Assembly (NCBI GenBank): GCA_030248195.1
Contig: JASAND010018294.1
Location: forward strand, 1-64,000
Length of the DNA: 64,000 nt
Direction: 5' to 3'
Source of the DNA: Trissonchulus latispiculum
Taxonomy: Eukaryota > Nematoda > Enoplea > Enoplida > Ironidae
The position numbers and the translations under genes were made by a program. Below, piece by piece: positions 9,836-21,669 of the stretch (position 1 is the stretch's first letter; every line of letters begins with the position of its first letter). The notes beneath the pieces are model-generated. The model did not search any database. It was not told where the DNA came from and worked only from the letters and a program-made list of their open reading frames with translations.

Positions 9836-10686
9836 TAATTACGCATATGTTGCAGTGAAAATTGCTCTTTTGTGGAATTGGCAATTTCACTGGTAGCTGC
9901 CTGTGAAACGGGCAATTGGCATTTTCACAGGTGAAACTGACAATCTGGGAGAAAGGCTAAATCTTCTGACAACGCCAAACTAGTGTTAGAAAATATGAAT
10001 TTAAAAATTTAATGAAAATTAAAACAAGTGGAACAAAACAAAACAAAAAACAAAACAGGAAATGTTCATATACCTGCGGTATGTATAGATGATGTGTTTA
10101 AAGGTATTTCAAAAGGTATTTCTCTGCAGCACAGATCAGCAATTTCCTGAAGCTGCTGATGCCCACCACGTTTCTGTTACGGCTTTTCGGAGTGTGACTA
10201 ATTATGTTTTGAATAGGAAGTATATACTTTATGCCATTGTAGGAGAAATGGCTCCCCAACGTTACATAAATGTATGAAAAATGAGGCTTTTTGTAACAGT
10301 ATGTGTCATAAAGAAAATGTTTGCAAAAATAAGGAGTCATTGATTAGTAATTTGTAAGGTACGCAGTTTATCAGTATCATTATCTGATGTATCTTATACG
10401 CTTGTCACACTCTTAGTCATTATGTACTCTTGGTAATAGTAATTGCAATAATTCTCGAATTTAATAAATTATAATGACTTTTGTAAATTAGTCTAGTGGC
10501 ACATTGTGCGAATGCATAAAACAAATCTTTTTTCTAACTGTACGTAGTTTGGCGTTTTCAGCCTTGAAAATCTAGCCTTTCTCCCTTATTGCCAGTTTCA
10601 CGTGTGAAAATACCAATCACAGGCAGCTACCAGTGAAATTGCCAATTTCACAGAAGAGCTGTTCTCATTACGACACATATGTAATA
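9836..10686. mobile_element. Foldback element
   Basis: The left arm (about 9836-9985) and right arm (about 10545-10686) are inverted copies. Shared words include GGCAATTTCACTGGTAGCTG (left), matched by the complement at the right, and GGAGAAAGGCTA. The arms themselves contain repeated TTTCACxxGTGAAA half-palindromes. The middle is AT-rich and non-coding. There is no transposase and no clear target duplication. Confidence 0.75.
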
Positions 10687-11119
10687 ACATGTAGTGGCCT
10701 GTCTGTACCATCCGTACAGCTTATTCTTGGTTGGTCCACATCTAGTTTGTTCCATACATTTGAGTGGTCGTAAAATAACTACTGAGAAGGAAGAAGGCGG
10801 ACCTTAAGTACAAGACTGGTATTATTCTCCTTTAAAACTTACTATTACTTTGTTGAATCTCTGCTTCCCCGACAGATCTGATATCAACTAAAATGTATCA
10901 ACTGGACTGCTAATCGCATCCGAGTGTTGAAGGCTGAGAAAACGTGTAACACCCTAAATAGTTGTTTCATACTCAATTTGCACAAATGTTTTATAATGAG
11001 CTAGCCCCGCATTGACAGTGAGTCTTCAAAGTAGAGTGTGAAACACTTGCGAGTACGGTCTGCGCTTTTCAAACAACCATTGCCTTGTAAGAATGTCGGA
11101 TACGAGCCATTTTTGATTG

Positions 11120-12035
11120 GTACTGGGATTTAGGACAACTGCCCCACGGTCATTTGCACTACTGGACAACCGCCCCAACATCCCCACTGGACAATTGCTC
11201 CACAAAACTTTATTTTCTGATTCTGGTGTACATTTTCACGTGTATTGCTCAATTTTCATTAAGTTGCAGCTACTCTAATAATTTATAATAATAATTTCAT
11301 TTTGTTCTTAATTTTACTTAAATTTTTATTCAATTTAACTTTAATTCACCAAGCTAACCTGGGAAACTGACTCAAAATTCAAATCAAATAATGCGATTAA
11401 TTGAAACCTTTTTAGTTTCAACAGAACTGCGATTTCTTAAAAAATTTAATTTTCGGAGCAAACTAAACTTTTCCCCATTTTAGGTGGCTTTGGCTTCCGT
11501 TGCTTTCATTTCTTTGAAAAACATTAATCAAACCAAATCCTAAATTTAAGTAATTTTGATGGGTAAGCATGATTTTTGGGATAATATCTCAGCTGAAACA
11601 CTGCCAAACCTAAATACTTCTAAATGTTTGTTTTGTCAACAATTGTCACTGTAGAATTGGACCATCATGTTTTGTAATATTGCATCAAAATTATTTTCAT
11701 AGTTCTAATTTGGTGATTGCTGAATAATAAACTCAAAGTGGACAAAGTGAAATTGTACGTGTTTTATTTTATCTGGCTAAAAGCGGTTAAATTAAATTAA
11801 TGATTATAATGTAGCTTGGTATTAAAGAATAGCTTCAACTTAGTGAAAATTGACAAATACTGGTGAAAATATACACCAGAATCTGAAAATAAAATTTTGT
11901 GGCTCAGATCTCCAGTGGGGCGGTTGTCCTGTAGGGAAGTTGTCCAGTGGAAACGTCGCTCAGTGGTGCAGTTGTCCAGTGAAGCAAATGACCGTCGGAC
12001 AGTTGTCAGTGGAGCGTTGTCTGGTAATCCAATAC
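11120..12035. mobile_element. Foldback element with repeated GGACAACxGCCCCA words
   Basis: The left arm (about 11120-11240) reads with several copies of a word close to ACTGGACAACCGCCCCA. The right arm (about 11860-12035) contains the inverse, with CAGTGGGGCGGTTGTCC and AGTGGTGCAGTTGTCCAGTG. Outer termini are TACTGGGATT and the inverse of TATTGGATTA. The AT-rich centre contains no reading frame. The reiterated subterminal word looks like a transposase-binding site. Confidence 0.75.
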
Positions 12036-12452
12036 TGTTCAGGACTTGTGAGTAGCCAATTGTAGTGCCATTTGAAAATTATCAGTACTTCATGCCAAAT
12101 TTCGATACCTTTCGTTATACAGGAAGTTGATTAACATACTCTTTGTCCGCCAGCAGTGTCTCTTCTCTTTTTGATTAGGATAGGTTGATAGCCTAGATGA
12201 ACCTAATTTTGCCTTTATCTTATAAAATTGTAAGGAAGATGTCATCCTAACATTATGAAATTTAAAAAATAACTGTGATATCAATGATCTCTGTAATGCT
12301 GCAGCATGTTGAATACGTTTGTACGATTTAACATTGATTACATCTACCTTACTTCTTGGATTGCATAGCTAGCCAAAACAATATAATTCTTTGAAATGCT
12401 GTGAATTTCTTTTGGTCTTAGATTCAATTCTATGGGGTTTCAGGTTCACAGA

Positions 12453-14476
12453 TTAATAACATCGTATTCCTCCTGTGTCACTATCATAGACACAAAAGTC
12501 AGAAAGAACGGGCGTATCCATTTTTGGTTGAGATGCATCGCTAGCGGATAACGGTATTTCACTTTTAGTCAAGTCATTTGTCACTTCTTTGGTAATTTGA
12601 ATTGTTATTGTCATTGGCGCAGTCCAACATCTCTATAATCACAAAACAGTACATTTCAAATTTAGTACAGATTGGAGAAAATACAAAAATTTACTAAAGT
12701 CTGACCAAAAAATGTAGAAAGCGAAATTGTTTGCTTTATATCTCGTAAACGCTTCAAGGTAACTGCCATAAATTATATATTTTCTGAACCGGAATGATGA
12801 GATCTTTCTTCTCGTGAAAAAAGTTTTTTGAAATTTCCCGTGCGATTTCAAAGGGTGCCGCTTTTATATGTGCAGAAGGATTGGTAAATGCTACAACCAC
12901 GATTTTTTTCAGGAAAATTGTCCCCTTGTCCGAATGTCCTACACACCAAATTTCAGCTTTTTTGGTTGAAAATTGCGTGAGTTATTCCATTTTTTAGATT
13001 TTCAAAATCCTTTGATCTTTGCCGCTTTTTCGACTTTGACTGGTTGCTACTCGCCACTCGCTCAACGAAAAAATTTTTTGATTGGATTTTCAAGACGTGC
13101 TGCTGATGTTGCCGCCTAGATTTACCTGAACCAGCGTAAACTAGCAAAAACCAGCTGAAATAAGGAAAATGTGTAAAAATTCATTGCTGGCGCAATATAA
13201 GTCGTAGCCACGAAAACTTTATATCGTTGGATTCAGCTCATAATGAACTTTATGATTATGTTATTTTTATTCACTTTTGCTGGATTCGCTTTGCCGAAAT
13301 TTTGGGTCAAAAAATGGTATTTTTCGAAAAAATCGACTTTCAAATTTTGAAATACCACGTAGATCAGATGAAAACGGACACCCAGGCGGTCCTGAAAATC
13401 CAATCAAAAAATTTTTTCGTTGAGCGAGTGGCGAGTAACAACCAGTCAAAGTCGAAAAAGCGGCAAAGATCAAAGGATTTTGAAAATGTAAAAAATGTAA
13501 TACCTCACGCAATTTTCAACCAAAAAAGCTGAAATTTGGTGTGTAGGACATCCGGACAAGGGGAAAATTTTCCTAAAAAAATCGTGGTTGTAGCATTTAC
13601 CAATCCTTCTGGATATATAAAAGCGGCACCCTTTGAAATCGCACGGGAAATTTCAAAAACATTTTTTCACCAGAAGAAAGATCTCATCATTCCGGTTCAG
13701 AAAATATATAATTTATGGCAGTTATCTTGAAGCGTTTACGAGATATAAAGCAAACAATTTCGCTTTCTACATTTTTTGGTCAGACTTTAGAGCGTAATTA
13801 GTCAAAGCGCAAATTACCAAAATTATTAACACAAATTGATTAAGATGGAGTTCCCTAATTAAACATTGTTGCTAAAATCAAATGTGTTGTGTTGCATTAC
13901 TTTCACTCGGCAACCAAAACAAGAGATTACCATTAAAACGCTGAATTAAATCAGTGACGCTTTCCATCAGTCACGGTAAATTTGTAACTCAAAAAAGTTC
14001 AACACTATGTCAGCGAAACAGTGCACTGGCGTTGAACTTCTGGAATGTTTCTTGGCCAGACTTCCCTTATAATCTCGTCAAATGGTAGCTTTAACTCAAA
14101 CAATGCCTTAATATCTTAGTAAGCGAAATTGCTAAATTTAAAAGAGTGGGTTAAAGTCGGATGATCGTGTCTCGAGGGTCACGCTTCAGAGGTTTAAGAG
14201 TCGCGGGTACCCGCGGGTCACGAAACCGCAATCCACGCCCAGTTCTACACGAAGCAGATATTCGGTACAAACTTGCTTGGTAGGTTTGAGGTCTTTCATG
14301 AACCAAAGAAAATTAGCTTTTAGCGAATGTATGAAACCGACGAATGTCAAATGTGGGTTTGATATTGTGATTAAAGTATTTGGCTACGTAGCATCAACAG
14401 GATTAATTTAGCATTTCGTGCACAAACTAACCTGCAGAAGCATAAAACTTATGATTCCCACAGTTACAGCATGCAT
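12453..14476 (-). CDS. Gene B: paralogue of A without a visible Gly-rich exon
   Basis: Exon 1 (14476-14432) encodes a 15-residue leader, MHAVTVGIISFMLLQ, at the same length and with the same CTGCAG/GT donor as gene A. Exon 2 (12632-12453) follows TTATAG in phase 0, begins RCWTAPMTITIQI, and matches A through PLSASDASQPK and PVLSDF before ending at TAA. The predicted product is 74 residues. Gene A is longer in this region and continues to a Gly-rich exon. No CCACCGCC-like Gly-coding stretch exists on the minus strand between 8.1 and 12.45 kb, so B seems to have lost or never had the tail. Intron 1 is 1.8 kb and contains a foldback element. B may be a shortened functional protein or a pseudogene. 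Confidence 0.6.
12694..13790. mobile_element. Foldback element with ~400-bp arms in intron 1 of gene B
   Basis: The left arm, about 12694-13110, is repeated in inverse at about 13385-13790 with few differences. The arms begin CTAAAGTCTGACCAAAAAAT and its complement. The loop (13170-13380) contains sequence also found at 15809-16110. The reading frames on both strands are shadows of the arms and change between copies, so I do not call a gene. The fold is large enough to form a strong hairpin in the pre-mRNA of gene B. Confidence 0.85.
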
Positions 14477-14595
14477 TTTCAGAGACTTAATGAACTGATG
14501 TTCACTTTCGTAGGATGTTTATATTATTTCTTAAAACTACTAGGCGCACTAAATCCAATTTAAGTAAGCTGTTGCAGCATCATTGTCATCTTGCT
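14477..14595 (-). promoter_or_regulatory. Promoter of gene B, half of a broken bidirectional promoter
   Basis: TATAAA at 14523-14518 is 47 bp from the B start codon, the same spacing as in gene A. The block AAATCCAATTTAAGTAAGCT (14551-14570) and the following GTTGCAGCAT match the A promoter at the same distance. Similarity to the A/C promoter fades near 14595, where its other half would continue. That other half is found upstream of gene D near 28.07 kb. Confidence 0.6.
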
Positions 14596-15808
14596 GTAAT
14601 TGCCAATAACTTGACAACTGAATTTATAACAAACTGCATCACTTGGGTTTTACCATTAAGTAAAAATCGAATCCGATTCATACTACTAATATAATATAAT
14701 ATAATTTGTTCGTTCATGCTGTTTTTAAACGAAATCATATACAGACAAACATTCTCTGACATTCTGTCACAAGGGCTGGTAGAGGTCTATACAGTTCGCA
14801 GTAAGTGTTAGATAGGGTTAGTTCTTATGGCAGTTTATTGTGGATCGTTGCTCATCCTTAGATACAATGGAGGCATAACAGGTTTATTGAAGGATAGGGC
14901 AGACAGACACAGATAGCAGTTCACTGGCAGCGCTCGTATACAACAGCAAATGGCAAGGCACCGAGCTTATAGCTAGCTCGAGATCTCAGAAACAGGCGAA
15001 TTAGACACGGAACATCAGTTTATAAAGTACCCTCGCCCGCCCCTCCAGTCTACCGTCTCCTCCTCACCTGTGCCCGTTTATACAGTTTTTATAGATTCTC
15101 CCTTTACTTGGGCTAACAATTTATCGCAACTTATAAAAACAATGGCGATGTTTTTGCGCTTAGTGTGCTAAATTTAAGTGCTGCTGTGTGTGAATACACG
15201 TGCTATGTCGCTGTGTCTTCTATGGATATATGTACTTTTATATTCTGTGTGCATACATGTCTATGTCCATTACTATCTTTAGTGTAGGCATATAACTACT
15301 ACGTACGAATAGTTGCACACAACATATCAGTTTCTATGCATACGTAGAATGTGTGTACGATTTTAAGGCAAATTCTTTAGCATTGGTCATATAACTGGAG
15401 GCGGAAATGTGAGTTTTATTTTACAAATGGCACTTTTAAATTTGATGACATGTAAGGGAGTAGCAATAAGGCAAAAACAAATTAGTTTTTCTCAAATTTG
15501 AAAGAGATGCCTTAAACTTTCATTTGTGAATTATTTACGAATCTTTTTATACTTCATCCTTTTGCTGAAACCTTTCCTGCATTCAGTCCGTATCTACACG
15601 ATTCATTCACATATTTGTTTAATTCATTAATTTCGGTTTAATCTTTTCCCGTATTGCAGAAAAACGCCCTCCTGGTCGCAGAGGAGCCACGAAAAAGACG
15701 CGTGTCAGTATAATTTACTAAAACATGGTACTTAAATTCTGCAAGGAGGGGCACACTATGAAGTTAATGTCAAATAAATATTAAATAAAAAATAAGGGAT
15801 ACTGTTTA
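14596..15808. other. Intergenic; one possible short terminal exon
   Basis: No recognisable gene. At 15660-15721 (+), a strong acceptor (CCCGTATTGCAG) precedes a frame reading KRPPGRRGATKKTRVSIIY and a stop. An AATAAA follows at about 15773. This has the shape of a very short basic last exon, but no upstream exon could be assigned and other frames are open too. Confidence 0.2.
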
Positions 15809-16110
15809 AAAATTCATTACTGGCGCAATGTAAGTCGTAGCAACAAAAGCGTTATATCGTTGGATTCAGCTCAGCTTGAATTTTATGATTATGTTATTTT
15901 TACTCACTTTTGCTAAATCTGCTTTGCCGAAATTTTTGGTCAAAAAGCTGTATTTTTCAAAAAAATCGGCATTCAAAATTTGAAATACCACATATATCAG
16001 GTCAAAGCCCGCACTTAGGCGGTCCTGAAAGACTAATCGAAAAAAGTTTCCGTTGAGCGAGTCGCCAGTAATAATCAGTCAAAGCTGCCAAAAGCGGCAA
16101 ACATCAAACG
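15809..16110. repeat. Diverged copy of the foldback-element loop and inner arm
   Basis: This stretch aligns in the same orientation with 13170-13480. Shared words include TCATTxCTGGCGCAATxTAAG, TTATATCGTTGGATTCAGCT and GTTGAGCGAGT. The outer arms present in the 12.7-13.8 kb copy are missing or too diverged here, so this is a partial, older copy. Confidence 0.65.
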
Positions 16111-17255
16111 AAATGGAAAAAAATTTTGGAATAAAATGCTTAATTCTCAACCAATTATTTTCGTTCTTGTGTCAATCGATGCGTTTTCGGACGGGAAAAG
16201 TTTGCTGAAAGAATGAGTTGAATAGCTTGAACGGTCCGAAAAAATTCTCCGAAAAACCGCTATTTTAAAATTTTTGCAAATTTAAAAAATTTTTGTCTTG
16301 TCTCGCTGCAAGGATTCCGAAATCTATGGTTTTATGGGGTTACGACGAATATTTAGTTCACTGGAGGCCTTACAGATTTTGTACACACATTTTTGTGTCA
16401 GACTTTAATTTGTTTGAAACAATATCATTCGAAAGCTCTCGTTACGTAGACAAAACGTTGTAATAAGGGCCAAAGCGTCAAAATGTCGGAAAAATGAGTT
16501 ACGGAGCCACAAAAGGGTCAACAATGGCCAAAGTCGGTCAAAATGGGTCAAAATTAGAAATTGTCGGAAATCCACAATATGGACATTATTCGAAAGCTCT
16601 CGCTGCATAGATAAAGAGTTGTAATAGGGTTAACGCACCAAAATGGAGAAATATGAGTTACGGAGCCTCAAATGGGTCAAAAATGGCTTAAATCGGCGAA
16701 TTTTGTAGTATTCATAGCTTAACACGGGGGGTCTGGGGGGGTCCAAGCCCCCCCTAACCCGGACAAGGTACAAGCCCTATCGCCGTCGGGGACAAGGGGT
16801 AACGAAAAATGGCGAAGGGGTAACCAAAAACAGCCGGAATCAGTTTTACGGTAAAATTTCAAAAACATTTCCAAAAATTGAGCAAAATTTTTTCCAAAAA
16901 CTGAAGATATTTTACAAATTTTAACCAAAAATTGCTAATTTTAATAAAATTAGCGTTAATTTTTTTAAAAATTTTACAAACATTTTCTTGAGGTACAAGC
17001 CCCCTTGAAAATTTTTGTTCAAGGTACAGGCCCCCTCAAAATTGTTTTGGGACAAGCCCCCCCCAGGACCCGACCCTATGTTAATGTATGGTAGTATTCG
17101 GCCAAACCAAAGACTTTGAATGATGTGGTAACGCCTACTCTGGTTTTGATGCTAACTCCAAACGTATCCTGGCACTGTTGAGCGTCGTTGTAGCACCCAT
17201 TGGCAATGAAAGAACACGGTGGGTTGAATTGTAATTTCTTGATATCCGACGGGAA
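16111..17255. repeat. Repeat-rich stretch with an internal duplication and GGGG/CCCC-rich part
   Basis: A segment of about 120 bp at 16425-16550 is repeated in degenerate form at about 16581-16705; both contain TTCGAAAGCTCTCG and ATGAGTTACGGAGCC. Positions 16730-17060 hold runs such as GGGGGGTCTGGGGGGGTCC, and repeated GACAAG or GGTACA words next to GCCCC. No protein can be supported. It looks like the decayed ends of one or more transposons. Confidence 0.4.
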
Positions 17256-18213
17256 TTTCTCCGGTTGGGATCCCGTAAGAAATCTAATTCAGTAAGCAAA
17301 CATCTGAAACGGCTGCTTCGAAAAGGCTATCTGCAGAGTGTTAAAGTGGTTCCCATCGCAAAGAGTGTTATCAGCATCGAGTCCTTCGATGTCCAAAGAG
17401 CGCCACCCTATTCTTTCCGCCAATCTCATCATCTCAGGGAAGACCCGCTGGTGCTTTTCAGAAGAGCATACAATAACTGCTTCTGCCGAAGATTCCAACT
17501 GTTAAAGTAGATGTCCCACGAACTGTGAGTAGTAGGGAGTGGAACTTTGGCCGTAGCATCCGTTCGATGTTTCCATTTGCAAACTCCGGGTTCCTTCTTC
17601 TTGATAGTTATCTTCAAAGCAAATCATTCTGATTAGGACAATTTGAAATAATTATATATCTAAATATGAACAGAATAGGTATATTAGGCGGCGACTTCAA
17701 ATTTTCAAATGGTTAGGAAAGAACTTGGAATTTCAAATTTCCCTCGACAAGTATATAGGGTATTAGGACATTCTGATTAACAAAAGAAAAACGGAATTGT
17801 GCCATGAAAGTTTCTTTCGGTTTAAATAAAATGAGCACAAACTTTGTACCTTTCCTAAAACATTATTCTCCAGTAATTTAGTCATTTAGTCAAGCACAGA
17901 CCGACAAGAGCTTTTCGTCCAAAATCAGATCAGGTTCCTTTTTTCCTTCTAATAGACTTGGAATTTAGTTTTCAATTTCCGCATACCAGAACATAGTGGA
18001 TTATATTTATATAATCTCAATTCAAGCAATTTTATTAAAAAATTTAAAATCGTGGAAAGAAATAATTCAATGAAAAAATCTGATTGAAAATTCAACAAAA
18101 TGAATGAACCCTGGGGATAGGCCATCTGGATCGGGGTCTATGGTAATGGAGCGATCTCCTAGAATTAACTTCTTGCTGAAATCGGAAAGTCCCCTTAACT
18201 CAGTGATCTTCGA
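17256..18213. other. GC-variable stretch next to the kinase-like remnant
   Basis: Overlapping minus-strand frames occur at 17289-17617, including SSEKHQRVFPEMMRLAERIG. They may be the downstream part of the same decayed gene as 18214-18727, but I cannot assign a domain. Positions 17640-18110 are AT-rich with no feature seen. Confidence 0.25.
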
Positions 18214-18727
18214 CTAGTTGCGTAATAGTCGTCCGGTCCCCCAATACTTTTCTAATAATCCCTTCATAGGGACTTCCAAGTCTTTACTGATGAATGGCGG
18301 AAGTTGAAATTCGATATTGGGGTTGATCAATCGGAATCTGGAAAGAACACGAGTTGAGCCAGCATAGGTAAAATAGCCGGTAGCCATGCGAAAGAGGCAT
18401 ACTCCTATCATCCATATGTCCACCGTTTTCCTATGTAGCTCTATATGGAAAAGGAATAGCTCAGGAGGTCAGTATAAATCGTTGTTGCAAGGAATGTTCC
18501 TCAGGAGGTCATTTCCTGAGGGCAGACGTATAGGTATCCAATCATTCCGAGGCGCAGACGGCATAGACCAGGGTCCTCAAAGAACCAATTATCCAGGGTT
18601 GGGTTACGAATGCAGATGTCTTGACCATGGAGATATTCGACAACGCCAACCATGTGACGAAAATACATCCGGGCAGAAACCTCATCATGTTTCTTGATGG
18701 GTCGCCCCATGGGTTGCAAGACGTCAC
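18214..18727 (-). pseudogene. Degenerate protein-kinase-like sequence
   Basis: Two minus-strand frames together keep recognisable kinase landmarks. The first (18719-18501) has ARMYFRHMVGVVEYLHGQDI, matching the helix before the catalytic loop. Next is CIRNPTLDNWFFED where HRDLKxDNxxxD is expected, then a shortened activation segment and GYLYVCPQEM where G-T-x-x-Y-x-x-PE is expected. After a frame change, the second frame (18423-18214) reads VDIWMIGVCLFRMATGYF, the DxWSxGVxLxxMxTGxxPF region. The catalytic HRD Asp and the DFG motif are absent, and the frame is broken. The pattern is closest to CAMK/TSSK-like Ser/Thr kinases. Upstream (18728-18900) similar GC content continues, but no N-lobe could be identified. 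Confidence 0.55.
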
Positions 18728-19124
18728 GAATTTAGTACCTTAAGGAAGAACTTTATCTGCGAGGTCTTTAGCCTGTTCACAGTCGTAGTTATCAAATCGG
18801 TATTGAACTTCGAGTAAGGCCGGCCTGTAAGGTGGATACCAACCTGGGTTTCTTCACTGCATTCAAACCCAAACCGCCCGTAAGTGTCTAACGGGTTCCC
18901 TGGGGAAGATTCATAGTTACGGGTAACGATGAGAAAAACGGGAAAGGGGGATAAGATTACTCCAGCAGAGCCCCTTCATTGTGTCAATCATGACCTTCAC
19001 GTCTTTTTTCCGTATTTGGCTAGTCGTCATTGGTCTAGCCTGGATTAACGTGCAAGTTTTCCGTGCGTGCGTTCCCAATTCCTGGATTCCTAGATTCCAA
19101 TTCCAGGTAGCGGCACGCACTTAG

Positions 19125-19510
19125 AACCAATAATAACAGCTAATGTTGGTTAGCTGTGGAAGTTCCAGCTAACCAACAATGAGTCAAAACAGGCTACTGT
19201 GCTAAACCTATAATCAAAAATAACAGCTAATGTAGGTTAGCTGTGAAGGTTCCAGCTAACCAGCAATGAGCCAAAGTGGGCTAGTGCGCTAAGCGCCTAT
19301 AATCAACAATAAAAGCTAATGTAGGTTAGCTGTGGAAGATCCAGCTAACCAACAATGAGGCAAAGTGGGCTAGTGTGCTATGCGCCTATAATCAAAAATA
19401 ACAGCTAATGTAGGTTAGCTGTGGAAGTTCCAGCTAACCAACAATGAGTCAAAGTGGGCTAGTGTGACAGGAGCTTCTAACCAGCAATGAGTCAAAGTTG
19501 GCTAGCATTG
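19125..19510. repeat. Tandem array, 86-89 bp unit, about 4.3 copies
   Basis: The word AGCTAATG begins at 19139, 19225, 19314 and 19403, giving periods of 86, 89 and 89 bp. A truncated unit follows to about 19510. Each unit contains an inverted pair, GGTTAGCTG and CAGCTAACC, around a GGAAGTTCC-like centre. Each repeat can therefore form a short hairpin. Units end in variants of GCCTATAATCAA. Confidence 0.9.
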
Positions 19511-20600
19511 CTAACCCACTTTAAGTCAATCGTGGTCCTGCGTTCGTCTCGAGAATTTTGACCGACGCAAGGAGCTGGAGGCACTTAGGAGGAGGGCGAT
19601 GATCCCATTGGAAAGTTAAACGTAACTACAAGGCATACAGTAGGAAAGTGGGGACTTGCCGAATTTTGACGAACTTTGCAGAAAACGCTAGCTTACGTAC
19701 GTTTTAGTTAGGATTAAACTTTCTTATATTTAATTTGATACGTAAGCAGTTACCGTTAGTAGGAATTTTGTGCTTGTCGTTAGCTAAGAGTTCCATACTT
19801 GTGACAATTCTCAACCCCGTATTCATTCAATTACACTAGTTAGTTCAAGGAAAAATAAAGATGAACACGGTGCAGCATCCCCCTGCACAACGTTTTCTAG
19901 CACAAAAATCTGGAGCCGGTGTGGACCGGTGGCTACTGGGCAAAACATAACGGTATAACATTTCCCAAGGAAAACATTTAAACAATGTAAGAAGTAATGG
20001 AGATTTCAGCTTATAAGTTTGCTCATATTAATGCAGTACTAATGATGTAACACTAAATGATAAGTGACTCCAAAAAGTTAGAACCAATCAATAGAAAGAT
20101 AATGAATGTACAAACTGACCGATTAATACCAGACTAACAGAGTCTGTTTTTCTGTGACATGTGTGCATTTTGTGTATGTTTTTTTAAAAACTGTTGGGCA
20201 TTTTTGAAAAAATGAATGCATTTTAAAAATTGCTTGTTTTGAACTATAACGTACATTTTTTGGCCGTATTTTCGTGTATGCTAGCTCGAGGATACCAGGA
20301 GTACAAACTGCTATACTCAAGTTATTCCCCAGCTCCACTCAGGATTAAGCTAACATCGAATATAAAATTGTACAAATTTATTATCGAGCTATTCCTCATA
20401 CTGACCAGGTTTAGCTCAGGAATAAGGGCATTTCTAGAGAATTTTTACTGCTTTAACATTTTCACCTCCTGTAAAGTTCAATCAAGACTTTATATTATGT
20501 AAAGATTTCGTGTTAAATGAAAACTTGGTAGTTTTACATCCGCAAAATCCAATTCATAAAATATTTTTGTTTTGGTCCGTAATTTTGGTCTTAAAATTGT
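19511..20600. other. Non-coding AT-rich stretch
   Basis: No gene, RNA or clear repeat boundary was found. The short frames near 20123-20502 have no recognisable motif and occur on both strands. Confidence 0.3.
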
Positions 20601-21335
20601 ACTCTCGTGTAGGAACCTCGGTTCCTTAGCTAATTGTCAAATTCTAGTTTGAACGCAAAATTTCAGTTTTGTCGAATCTCTCTCACGGAGCGGTGGCGTT
20701 TTTCGTCTACTATTTGCACTCAACGGGGGAAACGTCTGTTCCCAAGTATTTTGGTTGGGGGATCCCGGTCCTTCCTAATTTGGGGTTTTTCTCTCTCCTT
20801 TGTGGGCAAGGTAAATATTGTGTTTTGTATGCCTATAATTATGAAAATGTTTATTTCTTCCGAACTGTAAAATTTATGTTCTCTATTTTTGTCAATTGCA
20901 TAATTTGGTCAAAAGTAAGCTCACGGTACTGTTTAGATTGCCGGCGCCTTCTGTAGTTGTTTAGGGGTAAGCGAGTTAGGCGAGTTAACATGCACACACT
21001 CTAGGACCTTTGCAAATCTTCTTTGATTTAAATTCATCCTTTATTGAGACGAGTCATACCTTTCCAACTGGCGACCGCTCTTTCAGGAGAGTAGCATGTC
21101 AGACTCGTCTCGCCCGCTTACTCGCTACTGGAAAAAAAATCGAAACGAAACAGTTCGTCTTCTTTCTGAATTACCTCCAAATTCACAAGCGCCAGAAGTT
21201 TCAGATAGTTTTTTGAATCGTAACTTTTTCCAAAAGTCTCCTACAATTTTGGGGGGTCGACAGCACGGGGGGATTGCCTCCCACCAAAATTTACAAAATT
21301 TGTATGCATTTACACCTAAATTAATTTTACTGTAG
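20601..21335 (+). other. Unassigned coding-like frames, possibly a truncated transposon
   Basis: Two patches have coding-like composition. At 20669-20812 a frame reads LSHGAVAFFVYYLHSTGETS and ends at a possible donor (CAAG/GTAAAT). At 21096-21220 an ATG-initiated frame reads MSDSSRPLTRYWKKNRNETV and then a Leu/Pro-rich segment before the composition decays. No domain was recognised. The second looks like the N-terminus of a transposon-encoded protein, by inference only. Confidence 0.2.
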
Positions 21336-21435
21336 TACTGTTTTTGGTTACCACCGTTCTTAATTTCCGTATCACGGTCGAAATTCTTTGTTGTATATTG
21401 ACACTATTTATTAGCGACAAACAAAACATTGTCCA

Positions 21436-21669
21436 TTAATGACAAATCAGGAGCCTACGCAGTTCATGTGGTGGTTGCTGACCACAATCAATTCGAACGA
21501 AACCGACATATTTCTTGCAAATAGGGCATTGATAACCGATTTCATTGTCCATCAGCAGTGAAGGTGTATTTATTGATTTATTCCTCTGCTGAAGGGCCAA
21601 ACTGAATCCATTTCTTTTAGCAATCCCCTGATGAAAAATATTTACCCAATGACAGCCCAAACTTGCCAT
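21436..21669 (-). other. Unassigned minus-strand ORF with a CxxC motif
   Basis: A 77-codon frame contains YQCPICKKYVGFVRIDC, which resembles a zinc-binding knuckle, but the remainder of a zinc finger is not clear. No splice or promoter context supports it. It may be chance or a fragment. Confidence 0.2.

Noticed and set aside
12953..13532. Frames with QSKNFFVERVAS repeated on both strands
   Set aside because: Shadow of the inverted arms of the foldback element; differs in frame between the two arms and shows no coding signature.
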